A stretch of 64,000 nt of DNA from Tricholoma matsutake (GCA_026075535.2 AP026550.1:248001-312000); one strand, 5' to 3'; shown: positions 22,008 to 33,245, numbered from the stretch's first letter. Notes: generated by a model not told the origin, from the sequence alone. A program made the numbers and translations.

Positions 22008-22339
22008 AAATCACCTATATTTTGCTAAACAACTTGTTGCATCCTAAAATGTTCATCTCGTTCCCTTCCTATGCTCAGTAAGCTTGCCAAGAGGTGCAAG
22101 GGTGCAATAATATAATTTGAAGATGAGGTAAGATCGGCTGAGTGTCCTTGAAGTGCTGTGAAGCTATCCTAAATCGTTTGATGTGTTATGAAGGACTTTG
22201 CAAAGACTTTGTAGTGTTTGTAGATGTTCATAGACATTTGGAGAGTCATGGGAGTTTTATTGGAGGGTTTGGTGATGTTTTGGATGAAGTTCAGAGCTCT
22301 ATGTGCAAAGTGGACCTATCAACAGGTGTGGCTTGCTAT
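22008..22339. other. No gene recognised
   Basis: Mixed sequence between the element C LTR and the fragment of composite repeat that hosts element D. Confidence 0.5.
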
Positions 22340-22405
22340 GGCAGCAGACACGTGTGAGGAGGGTGGGCAATGGCACCCACCCCAGACTGCATCCCCCAAC
22401 CCCTC
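22340..22405 (+). repeat. Composite repeat copy II, first piece
   Basis: GTGTGAGGAGGGTGGGCAAT, then CACCCACCCCAGACTGCATC matches 40120-40175 (GTGAGGAGGTGTGGGTGATG, CACCCACCCCAGACCACATC). Element D is inserted right after its CCCTC. Confidence 0.7.
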
Positions 22406-22587
22406 TGTAGTGATCTGGGGTGATGCCCAGTATTTACATATATTTACTTAGTGTTTGTGCAAGCCACTGGTCCCTTTATAAGGGCCGGTTTTAATTACAT
22501 CGACAGACTTTTTTACACACAGCAAAATATATGTTAATTGTGTTCTTGCAGTGTGTGATATAAGTCTACCCCCTCCGCTTTACTACA
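22406..22587 (+). repeat. 5' LTR of element D
   Basis: TGTAGTGATC...TTTACTACA, 182 bp. A TTTATAAGG box at about 22475 is the likely promoter. Confidence 0.9.
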
Positions 22588-22727
22588 CTTTTTTGAACAC
22601 TCAAATCCATTATTTTACCAAAAGAATATCCACTCGACTTCGCCTTCACGAATGTCATATTGTGCCATAATATCAAAATCGACCCTGATGCCACCAGCCA
22701 CAGTTCATTTAGACTTGTGATCTGAGT

Positions 22728-25045
22728 TTGACACTACCCACAACGGACCCCAGCCCGACTGACATGTCCTCTACAAAAGTAAAGAAGAAGACCACCCGAG
22801 CCAGGACTAAAGGTGGTTCGGATTCAGAACCCCCTGGTGACCGGTCCCATAACCCAGCTGATGGGAATCAGTTGAGTGCCATCAAAGAAGTCGAAGAAGT
22901 CGATTCGGCATTGAGAGCGTCGACCCAAGATCCAGATCCTGCTAGCAGCATCCATTGTCGGAATGATTCACCTTCCCCATCTCCTCCCCCCTCTTTGGGT
23001 CCATGCTCTCCAGGGAGTACGCCCAGACTCTCCCCTAGTCGGGAGAGCCAGTCTGCCCCTCACCACAAGAGAACCCCATGTGCCCATCTGGTAGACCAGT
23101 CTCGACTCCCTCACCCACACCTATGGATGAGGGAAGTAGCAAATGACGTCAAGAGGAGAAGAAACCTGAAAACCTCATTCCACCTAGCCAGGAGGAAAGG
23201 AGCATAGCCTCATACACCACTCTGGCCTGTGAGATCATCAACTGGCACCTGGATCAGGACAGTTATGACCCAACTCAACTCAACATGCAAATACAAGAGC
23301 TGATGAGGGGGTTCTCTGTCCAAATTTGTCGTGAATCTGGTAGTCAGGGCCCTGCCTCTCCTCCCAGTTGGGAGGAGAATAGTACTCCAAATCTCCCTCG
23401 TGGTGGGACCCCCACTTCAAACCATAGGGAATCCGACATTGGGACCCCTCAAAAGAAGTCGGTTCACTACGATGGAGCCAGCAAAGTGGCTCTTCAACGA
23501 TTCAGAGACTCCGCTCTCCGCGAGGGACAGTATACCAATATCCCAGACCAGGGTATACATTTTGATGTCAAGGGATTCCCATATGAAGAGGCCCCCTCTT
23601 CCAAGGAAGGCCCGCACAGCCATGCTCCTAGCTCTATTCGTCCAGAGCAAAGAAGAAGAGAAGAAACCCCTGGGTGCAGAGGGCCAAGGGGAATTGGAGG
23701 TGGAGGAGGTGACTCCTCCCCTTCTGGCAGCGACAGCAATGATAGCAATAGAGATGAGGAAACTCCTCCTCCCAGTGATGAGGAGGACGAGGTCAAAGAG
23801 CATAGCCTCCTTCACCCTAATTCTTGGTCCCACTCAAAGTTGAGACCCAACCCAAGCATCAGTCACTGAGGAGATACCCTGTCTGCCTCTGCTCACACAG
23901 ATGCCCATTCCCATCGATGAGGGTATGGTGGGGAGCTCGACTCCTACTGAGATAAAGGCACCCATTGCCCTTCCAAATATTTGAAGGCGGTGCATGCCAA
24001 GTTCCATCAGCAGATTGACAGTACAGTGTCTGCAACTGTGGAATTGCTCCCGGATCAAAAGAATGGACCCCGTGTTCCCACTCCCCAACTTATGGCAGGA
24101 GCTCGGATACTGAGGTGTTTGAATGGTGGCTGAATGCTCTCCTTCGATGGTTGAAGGTGAGCAAAATGAGTGGTCCCAGTCTTGATGCCAAAAGGATCAA
24201 GTATACAGGCGTGTACCTAGAAGGAGTAGCCCTGACCTGGTTTGAGGACAATGTGGATGGAGTATACCCCCACTGGGCCCAGTGGTCTTTTAAGGATGTG
24301 ATCACTGGTCTATACGATCAGTTTATACACAACAATGCTACCCATGACATGGCTGATCACTTTGCAAAGGTGAAATATGATGTAGTCAAAGGAGTCATGA
24401 GCTGCTACCAGGATGATCCGAGCCCTGGACCGTTTCACCTTCAAGACCCAACTTTTGTCTGGGTTACCCCAGACTATGGTGTCTTTTATATTTGACAAAG
24501 GCTGTTCCATGGAAGCCAGTTCCATGGATACCATCCTGTACTATGCCCGTGGAGCCGAAGAAATATTCAGGAAGAAGAAGAGATACCAGGAGCATAAGCA
24601 CCTGGTGGAGGCCCTGTCTTCCAGTAAGGATGTTCCAAAACCCAAGGTGACCACCTCCGCCCAGGAGGGTCACTGCCCTGAGTGATCTCGTGAATGAACC
24701 CGATATCCACCCAGGTGAGACAGTCGACCTAGAAACAGAGACAGGCCCAATAGAACTCGCGAAGTGTTTTCCATGAGGAAGGAACCTCGTCAGGAGGATA
24801 GGAAGACACCCATATCTGGAGACTGGACTCCCAGAGATCATGCCCCTACTAAAAAGTATGAGGAAACCAAGCCTCCTCCCACCTGCTACAAGTGTGGGGG
24901 ATTAGGTCATTACTCCACTGATAAGAAGTGTCCTGAGTACAATACCCCAGGACAATCAAAACCCCATATGGGCGCGAGGATGTACGCCACCCGCGAGGAA
25001 CTTGATGGCGCTGAGAATGATTCCCCTCCAGTGGAGGATGAATGA
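22728..25045 (+). pseudogene. Gag of element D
   Basis: The N-terminal part is low-complexity and Ser/Pro-rich (22764 onward). The retrotransposon-gag core is at about 24110-24420 (FEWWLNALLRWLKVSK, GVALTWFEDNVDG). An Arg-rich linker with three TGA codons (24683, 24695 and about 24713) lies where Arg would fit. The zinc knuckle is CYKCGGLGHYSTDKKC at about 24885, with one extra residue between His and the last Cys relative to the canonical spacing. Several frame changes occur upstream of 24110. Confidence 0.75.
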
Positions 25046-25450
25046 TTGGCATTAGTTCATAGTGATTCTGAGGAATCAGACCAGGACATGTTGGGATCCC
25101 AATACAGTTCTGATGGGGATCCATACCCCCTGAACTCAGACAATGATTCAGGATCCAATGAAGGCAATGACCCTGAATGATTTGGAGCCATCCGGGAGGC
25201 AATCTACGATTATGAGTCAGATTCAGCATCAGACTCATGTCCCTCCATGCAATCAGTATCCGACTCAGAGGAGGATTCCAAGGAGGAGACAGTTGAACCA
25301 AGTCATCCCCCTGAGCAGATAGAGGTGATCACTGACTCCTCCCCTCCCATCTCCATGAACCTCAGGTGCCCCCCTGCCCTGAGGAAGTCATCCAAGAAAA
25401 TTGTCTGACCTCCTCGAACTGAGAAGGACAACCGGTGCTTCATCATAAGG

Positions 25451-25834
25451 ATGAAGATCCATGGTCTTGAAGCTAACGTACTTCTAGACTCGGGGTGTAT
25501 GGCCGACTCGGTTTCACCTGAGTTTACTGTATCTGCAAATCTGAAAGTGCACGAGCCGGAGGACCCAGTACCCCTCCAGCTATGTATGGTGGGATGTCAG
25601 TCCAAAATCAATTTCAGGCTCTTTGCAGAGTTCGAATTAGGGACCATAAGAGCCAATCATTATTTCGATGTGATCAACCTCGATAGATATGATGCAATTG
25701 TGGGTATGGTGTTTATGAGGAAATATAGGCTCATCCTGGACTTTGAGCGAGACAAGGTGTGGTTTCAGGGCCAGGTCCTCCCACCATTGTCAAGAGCGAA
25801 AGCACTTTTTGACAAGTATGCAGATATGCCATGA
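25451..25834 (+). pseudogene. Aspartic protease of element D
   Basis: ANVLLDSGCMADSVS is the active-site loop (DSG, normally followed by Ala or Thr) and YDAIVGMVFMRKY is the C-terminal motif. Flanking linker frames to 26361 are acidic and interrupted by TGA at 25046-25048, near 25180, near 25407 and at 25832-25834. Confidence 0.75.
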
Positions 25835-26370
25835 GAACTCAACCTGGACAGGATGAGTGACTCAACAGCATATTGAAGGATCCCAATAAGCTAGGGATAA
25901 GTTCGGTTTTGGCCCAGCCTCCATCTAGAGGCCGGGCCTCTGTGACAATGAAGGAGGAGAACGATGTGGATCGTCCCCGTAAGGGGCATGGATTGGGGAC
26001 ATCAGACCCCATCCTCCTGGGGCCCAAAGATGAAGACTTGGATTCCTTGAATAGGGGCCTTGACCAGGAGCCAGAGAGCGACCACAAGGACTCTGGTGAT
26101 TGGGATGAATATGTTGAGGAGTTTACTCGGGACAGATACCCCGAGGGACCAAATTGTGGAATCGATCTAGGTTGCCCCACAGTGCAGGAGGTGCTCTCAG
26201 AACAGCAACTGTCGGACCTGAATGAAGCGCTCTTTGCTATCTGCGAAGAGCTAGCTGAGAGCACAAAGGCCCAAGGACCTTTGGGCAAGAAGGACATTCC
26301 CCAGTTGTGGGAGGAATGGCTTGAGGTCTGCAAGGACATCCTGCAGGGTGTACCAGAATGACTCCCTCCA

Positions 26371-27779
26371 ATGAGGGAGATCAACCATCAAATCCCATTG
26401 GTGGATGAAAAGAAGAGGTATAACAACCACTTACCTAAGTGTCCTGACTCGATGCGACAACCCCTTGCCAATAAAATTGAGAGGTATTGTCGGGTGGGAT
26501 GGTGGAGACCAGCATGCACAGAGCAAGCTGCTCCAATGCTGGTGGTCCCCAAGAAAAATGGGGACATCCATACCGTGGTGAATGCGAAAAAGAGGAATGA
26601 CAATACTGTCAAGAATGTGATGCCTTTCCCTGATCAGGACCTGATCAGGCTGGATGTAGCTCGAGTGAAGTATCATTCGAAGATTGACTTATCTGATGCT
26701 TATGAGCAGATTCCAGTCGAACCAGAGGACATCTGGAAAACAGTGTTCACGATGGTACTGGGCACTTTTGAGAGCCTGGTGATGCAGCAGGGCGATTGCA
26801 ATGCCCCAGCTACTTTCCAACAATTGATGAACTCCATCTTCAGGGATTCATGCATGCTTATCTCAATGATATCTTTGTGTTTAGCAAATCAGTTGTTGAA
26901 CATCAACACCACCTGCAGCTCGTGTTCAATAAACTACGAGAGCATGAACTGTACCTTTGTGCAGATAAATGTGAACTATATGCTGAGAAACTTGAATGTC
27001 TTGGCCATATGATAGATGACAAGGGCCTCCATGCAGACAGCAATAAAATGGCGAGGATACGAGAATGGAAGGTGCCTCAAAACTATCATGAGGTTCAACG
27101 GTTCTTGGGACTAGTTCAGTACCTAGCCCACTTCCTTCCCAATATTTCGGCATACACCAGTCCACTCTCTGCTATGATGAAGAATGGACAATCATTCTGT
27201 TGGCATCCTCTGCATGATAGCTGTTTCCAGACTATCAAAGACATCTGTTGTTCGACCCCAGTTCTAAAACCCATTGATGCCAGCTCAGAGGAGCCCATCT
27301 GGGTGATTTGCAATGCTTTGGTACTCGGGGTTGGGGCCATGTATGGGCAGGGCCCTGAATGGCAGAGCTGTCGACCAGCCAGATTCCTATCCAAAAAGTT
27401 CTCGGATGCTCAAAGGAACTATAGGACCTTTGAGCATGAAACCATTGCAATCCTTGAGGTGCTTCTCAAGTGGGAAAATAAGCTAATAGGTCGGCGACTT
27501 CACGTGGTGACAGATCACAAGGCCTTGGAGTTTTTCCAGACCCAGTGTCGATTATCAGCCCGTCAGTCCCAGTGGATGGAGTACCTCTCACACTTCGACT
27601 TTGACATACAGTATGCCAAAGGGAACCTCAACAAGGTCACGGATGCCCTGTCCTGGTATTACCAGTTTGATAACTGGGAAGACACACCCCTGGTGCAACA
27701 TTATGTGTTTGCCGATGTACGCCTTGATCCTATGCATGAGGACTTGCCCTGGGATTGTCATTTGGAAATTAGGAATTGA
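26371..27779 (+). pseudogene. Reverse transcriptase and RNase H of element D
   Basis: The fingers/palm region runs from MREINHQIPL. A one-base deletion near 26850 moves the reading to the frame containing GFMHAYLNDIFVFS. The usual YLDD motif is YLND here: AAT at 26865-26867 replaces GAT, a G-to-A change that removes a catalytic Asp. The connection domain (FLGLVQYLAHFLPN) and RNase H (EHETIAILEVLLKWE, VVTDHKALEFF) follow to a TGA at 27777. Confidence 0.85.
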
Positions 27780-28092
27780 GTCATCGAGACACAATCTGCC
27801 AAGGCCCAGGTCTGTCAAGCAGAAGAGCACCTGAGAGCCTTGCATGAGCGGGTTGAGGATCGAGAACTGGCCACGGCGGTGCTTGCCGGTGCACAGGATG
27901 AGAATGGGACAGGAGGTCCTAAAGAGCCCCGAGGGGAAGACCCCACAATAGAACCCGATGGATGAGGACATCCGACAGGGATATAAGGAGGACAAGGTAT
28001 TTGGCAAAGTCCTGGATAACCCGGAAGATCACCCTGACTTTGAGGTGATCGACGGTATAATATGGATGAAGAACAAAGGAGGATAACATGTT

Positions 28093-29447
28093 GTGTGTGT
28101 TCCCTCGGTGCCCTCCAAGGACACAACTTTACATGGCCATATCATCGACCAAGCCCACTCAATCATTGGGCACTTTGGCCCAGCAAAGACCTCTGAGTAT
28201 GTTAGGCGATGTTATTGGTGGCCTCGCCTCCAATACGAAGTGGATAAGTTCTGTAAATCCTGTGAGGCCTGCATTCGGTCCAAGGGGGAGTATCGCTCCC
28301 CCATTGGTAAGTTACATTCGTTGCCCACCCCGATCCATCCTTGGGAATCCATAGGGATGGACTTTATTGGTCCGTTCCCTGAGTCAGAAGGGTTTAATTA
28401 CCTATGGGTGGTGATATGCCGATTGTCATCTATGGTGCACCTGGTTCCCATAATGATCACCACCACCACCTCTGACTTTTCATCAAAGAGATAGTTAGGC
28501 TGCATGGGTTGCCTGGATCCATTGTTTCTGACCGGGATTCCAAGTTCACCTCCCACTGGTGGCGGGAAGTCCACCAAGTCTTGAATGTAAAGTTACTGAT
28601 GTCCACCTCCTTCCATCCTCAGATGGACGGTGCTACTGAGCGAGCCAATCGATCCATTGCTCAGATCTTATGGTCTTTCGTGGCTTCCAACCAGAAAGAC
28701 TGGGTCAAATTCCTGGCATTGGTGGAGTTTGCTATCAACTCCACCATCAATCGGGCTACTGGGATGGCTCCGTTTGAGGTAACCTATGGGTATCTTCCTC
28801 GCATGATGTGAGAAATACCTACTCCAGAGTAAGTGCCACCTGGAGTATGGACCTTCACCATGGATGTGTTATGCAACATGGCAATTGCTCATGACAATAT
28901 TATTGCTGAGTGCATGTTCCAATGGTTCCATGCCAACAAATGGCGTGGAAAGGAGCCTGACATCAGACCAGGAGAGAAAGTATACCTATCTACCAAGAAC
29001 CTGACATTGCCCAAGGGGAGGGCCAGTAAGCTCTTTCCCAAGTTCATAGGACTGTATGAGGTCCTGCAAAGCTACCCAGATACTTCCAATTATGATCTGG
29101 ACTTACCTTCTGAGCTCCAGAGTTGGCGGATACATGGCAGATTCCATGTGAACCTGCTATGTCCCTATTATGAGAATGATGATGCCCTGTTTCCTGACAG
29201 AAGGCGCCTGGATCCTTACAACTTTGGCGCCCCTGACAATGCTGAATGGTGGGTCGAGGAGATCACGTCCCATCGTTGGAAGGGTCATGCATTGGAATTG
29301 GAAGTGAAGTGGAGCATGGGCAAGTCCACTTGGGAACCGCTGGCTGTGTGCAATGAGTTGGCTGCCCTGGACACTTTCTTGGCCCTTGTGGGTGCCAAGG
29401 AATGGATGGATCTGCCCAAGCATGCACCAGCACACCAAGGGCAATGA
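28093..29447 (+). pseudogene. Integrase with C-terminal chromodomain of element D
   Basis: The HHCC zinc domain lies at 28130-28275 (GHIIDQAHSIIGHF, CKSCEACIRSKG). The catalytic core has MDFIGPFPES, VSDRDSKFTSHWW and GATERANRS. A frame break lies at about 28490 and TGA codons at 28809 and about 28830. The C-terminal part (29247-29400) has the chromodomain pattern EWWVEEITSHRW, LEVKWSMGKSTWEP. This places D in the chromoviruses, whose chromodomain is known to steer integration to modified chromatin. Confidence 0.85.
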
Positions 29448-29633
29448 AACTTCTCAACTTGGTTGAGAAGGCCAGGTGGCTGTGGGCCTGGCATCTTCCA
29501 CAATGGTGGGAAGATTCAAACTCTTCAGGTGTGATGGTCATGTTTTTCCTGAGGCATGGGAAAGTGCTGTACAGTTGACTGGCGGAGTTGAATCAATTTT
29601 TTTCTTTTCTTTCTTCAAGTCCAACCATTCATC

Positions 29634-32056
29634 ATGGATGGCCAGTCCAACGACTACTCAATGGATGACTCGCCAACTTTTCACTGTTTTTGTGAGGCCG
29701 ACATGCCTCAAAGGGGGAGGGATAGGAGGGAGGAAAGGCAAGGAAGGAGGGACCTCGAACCGCAAGGAAGGAGGGACCTCGAACCGCAAGGAAGGAGGGA
29801 CCTCGAACCGCAAGGAAGGAGGGACCTCGAACCGCAAGGAAGGAGGGACCTCGAACCGCAAGGAAGGAGGGACCTCGAACCGCAAGGAAGGAGGGACCTC
29901 GAACCGCAAGGCTCGAGGAGGGAAGTGAGGAGAGAATTCAAACCACAAGGCTCAAGGAGAGAGGATAGGAGAAGACGGTCTCCATCCACTGGCGGCTCTG
30001 TTGAGCATGCGAGAGTTGATCAGAGATGAGAAATGAGGACTGCCCCCCCTAGGGAGGAGTGGAGGTACGATAGTCACCTGGGTGTCATAGCTCACCGGGT
30101 AGGATGTGAAGTATGCAAGGCCTATGCGATGCACATGTACCAGCACAAATTCGAACAGGACAGGGACTACTTCGAGGCTTGGGATCAACGAGACTGAGAC
30201 TTCATGGCAGAAGTCAGATGCACTGCTGAGCAGATGTATGACAGCTACGACGATGAGATCACTGACCTCAAGGCTAGGATTCACAGCCTTGAGGATCAGG
30301 TGGACCAACGGCGAGAAGACCAGCCCACTAAGAGATCCTGTGCTCATGAGCCTTCCCCAGTCACTGGGCCCCTCGTTTGATCCAACTACGCAGGTGCTGC
30401 TTCAAGGCCTGCCACTCTGTCCAATGGTCCTTCCCATCCTCCTCAAACCCCCATTGATGCTATGGATGTGGATGGCTTTTGCATCCACTACCTGTCACTG
30501 CTGCCTGCCTCTCTGTTTGACAGGCCCAGTCGTACATATGCATGGCCAGTCTAACTGCCCCTGCAGCTCGCATGTCACTCATGAGCCACGCAATTGTAAC
30601 CTGGAGACTCCCCAAGTGGTTGCCTGTAGAGCGCCAGTCAGCTAAGGGAATCTGCCAACTCCAAGACCCTGACCGGATGCCTCAGCCTCCGGTCAATAAC
30701 TCACCAGAGTCCTGGGCACGGTTTATGCATCGCCAACTATTTCAATTCCAGAATGCCCCCAGGTTGATACTGGATCACTCGTGAGTTAGCCTCCCTCATG
30801 TTTGAGGAATGCTCCTCATGAGGCAACAAATTCCTTCTGGGATTCCCCAGAAGCAAAAACAACTATTACAATTACTCCTGGCAGAAGTGTTCTGTACCCC
30901 CAGGTTATACTGAAGGACCTGCCAGGAGCTACACCTATCTATGAGCATTTGGCATGATTGACAGTTTATGTCAAACATTTCTCCCAACATCACCATCGAG
31001 GATGTGGTTCGCCAGCTTGCTCTTCTGGGAGTCTCTGACCATGAAATCAGAGAAGCTTATCATTATGGGCTAGGATGGGTCACTGGGGCAGCGGAGTTGC
31101 GACATGAAGAAGACTCGGCTCCAGCTTCAGATGTTCTCCAACGTTTGAAGCAGTTACCCGCCCCCGATGCCTACAATGCCCCTTTGATGATGGAACCCCA
31201 GTGGTGGATTGCCCCACCAGGGAGCAGGTGTTTAACTCAGCCCCTGCCTCCCAAGCGGAAACAAGACCCCAACGCACTCAACCTTGCATTTCCCCTGGGC
31301 AGCCACCCAGGGTTGTCAGCGTCCATGCACATTGCACCTTGATGTCCCATGTCTCCTACTGCACCTCCCCCTGCTGCTCTGACCTCGGTGGTCTCCCCAC
31401 CAGCAGGCCCATCTGGCTTTTGATCCCTCTCCATTCATCCTGACTTGCCTCAGGCATGGTTGAATATCAATGCATCCACAACGACAGTTCCCTCTGCCGT
31501 CGTTCCCCCATCCACCAATCCTATTCCTACTCAGCCCATTGTTGTGGTTGAGTCCAATCCGATCCCTGGAGTCCCCAAGCCGATTCAAGGGACCGCCTCC
31601 CAAGTGTTGGCGACCCCAGACTATGCTGACAGGGGATGGACCTATGTGGGTCCCCCACGTCAAACCAAGGCCAATAAGAACCATGCCAAAAATGAGCAAA
31701 GGAGACAATGTGCCGCCACCGCAAGCGTGGCTCCAAACAAGTGTGGAGCAATCCAGTCTAGCTTCCCCAATGTGCAGGTCACCCAAAGTCGATGGACCAA
31801 AAAGGGATATGACACTGAGGAGACTGACTCAGTGTCAGAGACTGATGAAGAGGCGGGCTCCATGACTGCTCCCCTTGGAGGAGAACAGTCACCCGAGCCT
31901 TCCCCTGTTCCTCTGACCCCCATCTCCCAAACCATGGCTCCTCTGACCCCCACTATTCTCTCCACTCCGCTTGGGGGCGGGATGGATCTTGATAACCCTG
32001 TTGGTACAGAACCCTTGCCTTCCACCTCCTCCCTACGTGGCGAGGAGGCAAAATAA
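29634..32056 (+). pseudogene. Extra coding region downstream of pol in element D
   Basis: A region of 2.4 kb beyond the chromodomain still looks coding but is broken. It has seven near-identical 24-bp units encoding GRRDLEPQ (29739-29906), then a HRVGCEVCKAYAMHMYQ segment with a CX2C pair. A coiled coil follows (DEITDLKARIHSLEDQVDQ, about 30255-30330), then a segment with TIEDVVRQLALLGVSDHEIREAY (about 30990-31060), and a Pro/Ser/Thr-rich tail to 32056. I recognise no enzyme. It could be an accessory structural or regulatory protein. Confidence 0.55.
29739..29906 (+). repeat. Seven 24-bp tandem units in element D
   Basis: The unit CAAGGAAGGAGGGACCTCGA ACCG is repeated seven times almost without change and is readable in all frames. 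In one frame it gives GRRDLEPQ. The low divergence compared with the surrounding decay suggests slippage or recent expansion. Confidence 0.9.
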
Positions 32057-32249
32057 CTTCTTGCAGGACTCTCATCTCCACCCCGCTTGGACACGGAATG
32101 GATTTCCATTGCTTTGTCTCCTTGGGACTTAGTTTCCTTCCCACCATCATGGTGAAGACATCAATCAATCTCCTTGGAACTTTCTTGTACATGTCTTGTT
32201 TCTTTTGGGTTCTGGCTTGGACCCATGGGTCCAAGCCAGAAGGGGAGAA

Positions 32250-32431
32250 TGTAGTGATCCGGGGTGATGCCCAGTATTTAGATATATTTACTTAGTGTTT
32301 GCGCAAGCCACCAGTCCCTTTATAAGGGCCAGTTTTAATTACATCGACAGACTTTTTTACACACAGCAAAATATATGTTAATTGTGTTCTTGCAGTGTGT
32401 GATATAAGTCTACCCCCTCCACTTTACTACA
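32250..32431 (+). repeat. 3' LTR of element D
   Basis: Same length and ends as the 5' LTR and about 96 percent identical by eye count. Confidence 0.9.
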
Positions 32432-32515
32432 CCCTCCTCCCCTGCATTTTGTGTGGGGAGGGGTCTTTATTACATGCCCACCCCACACCTGTGAGCCCCT
32501 GCTTGTAGGGTGGAT
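32432..32515 (+). repeat. Composite repeat copy II, middle piece between two retrotransposons
   Basis: It contains CCTGCATTTTGTGTGGGGAG, with part of the C-rich hairpin, then GTGAGCCCCTGCTTGTAGGG TGGAT. It is the only host sequence left between elements D and E. Confidence 0.75.
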
Positions 32516-32653
32516 TGTTACGATTTGTTATCTGGACCCACAAGACCGGGCATTTCATTTTTCCCTTCTGACACGACATGACTCACTTCCGATGGAGACC
32601 CCCCCCCCCTGACCTGACTCCTGTCAATCAACATGCTGCACTGCAGTATTCCA

Positions 32654-32800
32654 TGACGTCGGACTCCGTGACATCAGACTCCTTGACATCGGACCCTTGA
32701 TATCGGATCCATGACATCGGACGCCTCATGCTTGGCATGAGGGTTATCTGCTATTGTTCTTCGACATGCTGCACTGCAGCACTCCATGACATCGGATGCC
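32654..32800 (+). promoter_or_regulatory. TGACATCGG repeat cluster in U3 of element E
   Basis: Copies TGACGTCGGACTCC, TGACATCAGACTCC, TGACATCGGACCC, TGATATCGGATCC and TGACATCGGACGCC follow each other at 13-16-bp spacing, and one more copy lies near 32787. A larger duplication of CATGCTGCACTGCAG sequence surrounds them. Tandem sites upstream of a TATA box suggest an enhancer-like binding array, inferred only from position. Confidence 0.55.
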
Positions 32801-32931
32801 TCATGCTAGGCATGAGGCTTGCTGTTCTATTGTTCCTTCTATATTTACTTGACAAGGATCTCGTATTCCGATTGGACGATAGACATTCTCTGAACCGTAT
32901 ATAAGCTACAGTAATACTGCCTGTATTCCTT

Positions 32932-32941
32932 AGCTTGACCT
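32932..32941 (+). promoter_or_regulatory. Putative RNA 5' end of element E, complementary to its primer site
   Basis: AGCTTGACCT, 34 bases after the start of the TATATAAG box, is the exact reverse complement of AGGTCAAGCT at 33236-33245. With one G-U pair the match extends to TTAGCTTGACCT (32930-32941). Confidence 0.65.
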
Positions 32942-32980
32942 AATTCAAACAACGGTCTTAGACTCAACCAGAATACTCAA

Positions 32981-33188
32981 CAGCTTAGGAAGCCCCTAGC
33001 TGTGATAACTCAAACTCAACAGTTGGAAAGCCTCCAACTGTGATACACGAACCGACGGTCTACTCAGAAAGCCTCTGAGTATGAATAGCCATAACAACTT
33101 GAGGAAGTACCCAAGTGAAGGCCAGAAGCCCGATACACTAGGAAAGCCTCCTAGTGCAATACCGAGACAGCTGGAAAGCCTCCAACTG
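32981..33188 (+). repeat. Six stem-loops with constant AAGCC-type loop in the LTR of element E
   Basis: Hairpins: 32981-33002 (CAGCTTAGG/CCTAGCTG, one bulge); 33020-33040 (CAGTTGGA/TCCAACTG); 33061-33081 (TACTCAGA/TCTGAGTA); 33097-33116 (ACTTGAGG/CCCAAGT, bulged, loop AAGTA); 33136-33156 (CACTAGGA/TCCTAGTG); 33168-33188 (CAGCTGGA/TCCAACTG, one mismatch). Four have exactly 8-bp arms and a 5-nt loop AAGCC. The stems differ in sequence but still pair. All six are also in the 3' LTR (about 39723-39931). Confidence 0.85.
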
Positions 33189-33235
33189 TGACATACAAAG
33201 CCAAGGCTGAGTTAAAGACCTATAGTCTTAACAAA

Positions 33236-33245
33236 AGGTCAAGCT
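33236..33245 (+). promoter_or_regulatory. Putative self-priming binding site of element E
   Basis: AGGTCAAGCT begins two bases after the LTR end, the same offset as in element A. The Tf1/sushi group of chromoviruses is known to prime reverse transcription from the folded 5' end of its own RNA. The position and pairing here fit that. Confidence 0.65.

Larger units (their letters stand above)
22406..32431 (+). mobile_element. Full-length Ty3/gypsy chromovirus (element D), decayed
   Basis: 10,026 bp with 182-bp LTRs and a perfect 5-bp target duplication CCCTC (22401-22405 and 32432-32436). The order is gag, zinc knuckle, protease, reverse transcriptase, RNase H, integrase, chromodomain, then a further 2.6 kb coding region. 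A purine tract AGAAGGGGAGAA precedes the 3' LTR. The LTRs differ at about 7 of 182 positions, six of them transitions. Almost all in-frame stops are TGA. I found no tRNA-type primer site starting with TGG and no convincing self-priming match. Confidence 0.9.
32516..33233 (+). repeat. 5' LTR of element E
   Basis: U3 holds a cluster of TGACATCGGAC-type repeats (32654-32725 and 32787) and two CCTCATGC/GCATGAGG hairpins. A TATATAAG box lies at 32898-32905. The putative RNA start is near 32930, and six stem-loops lie downstream (32981-33188). Confidence 0.92.

Noticed and set aside
22588..22640. Self-priming site in element D
   Set aside because: Only six complementary bases (GAACAC with GTGTTC) were found and not near the expected RNA start.
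29739..29906. CRISPR or microsatellite array
   Set aside because: The units abut with no spacers; it is a coding minisatellite within element D.
30106..30645. Separate gene frame (179 codons)
   Set aside because: Another frame over the same bases encodes the CX2C and coiled-coil region that fits the surrounding reading better.
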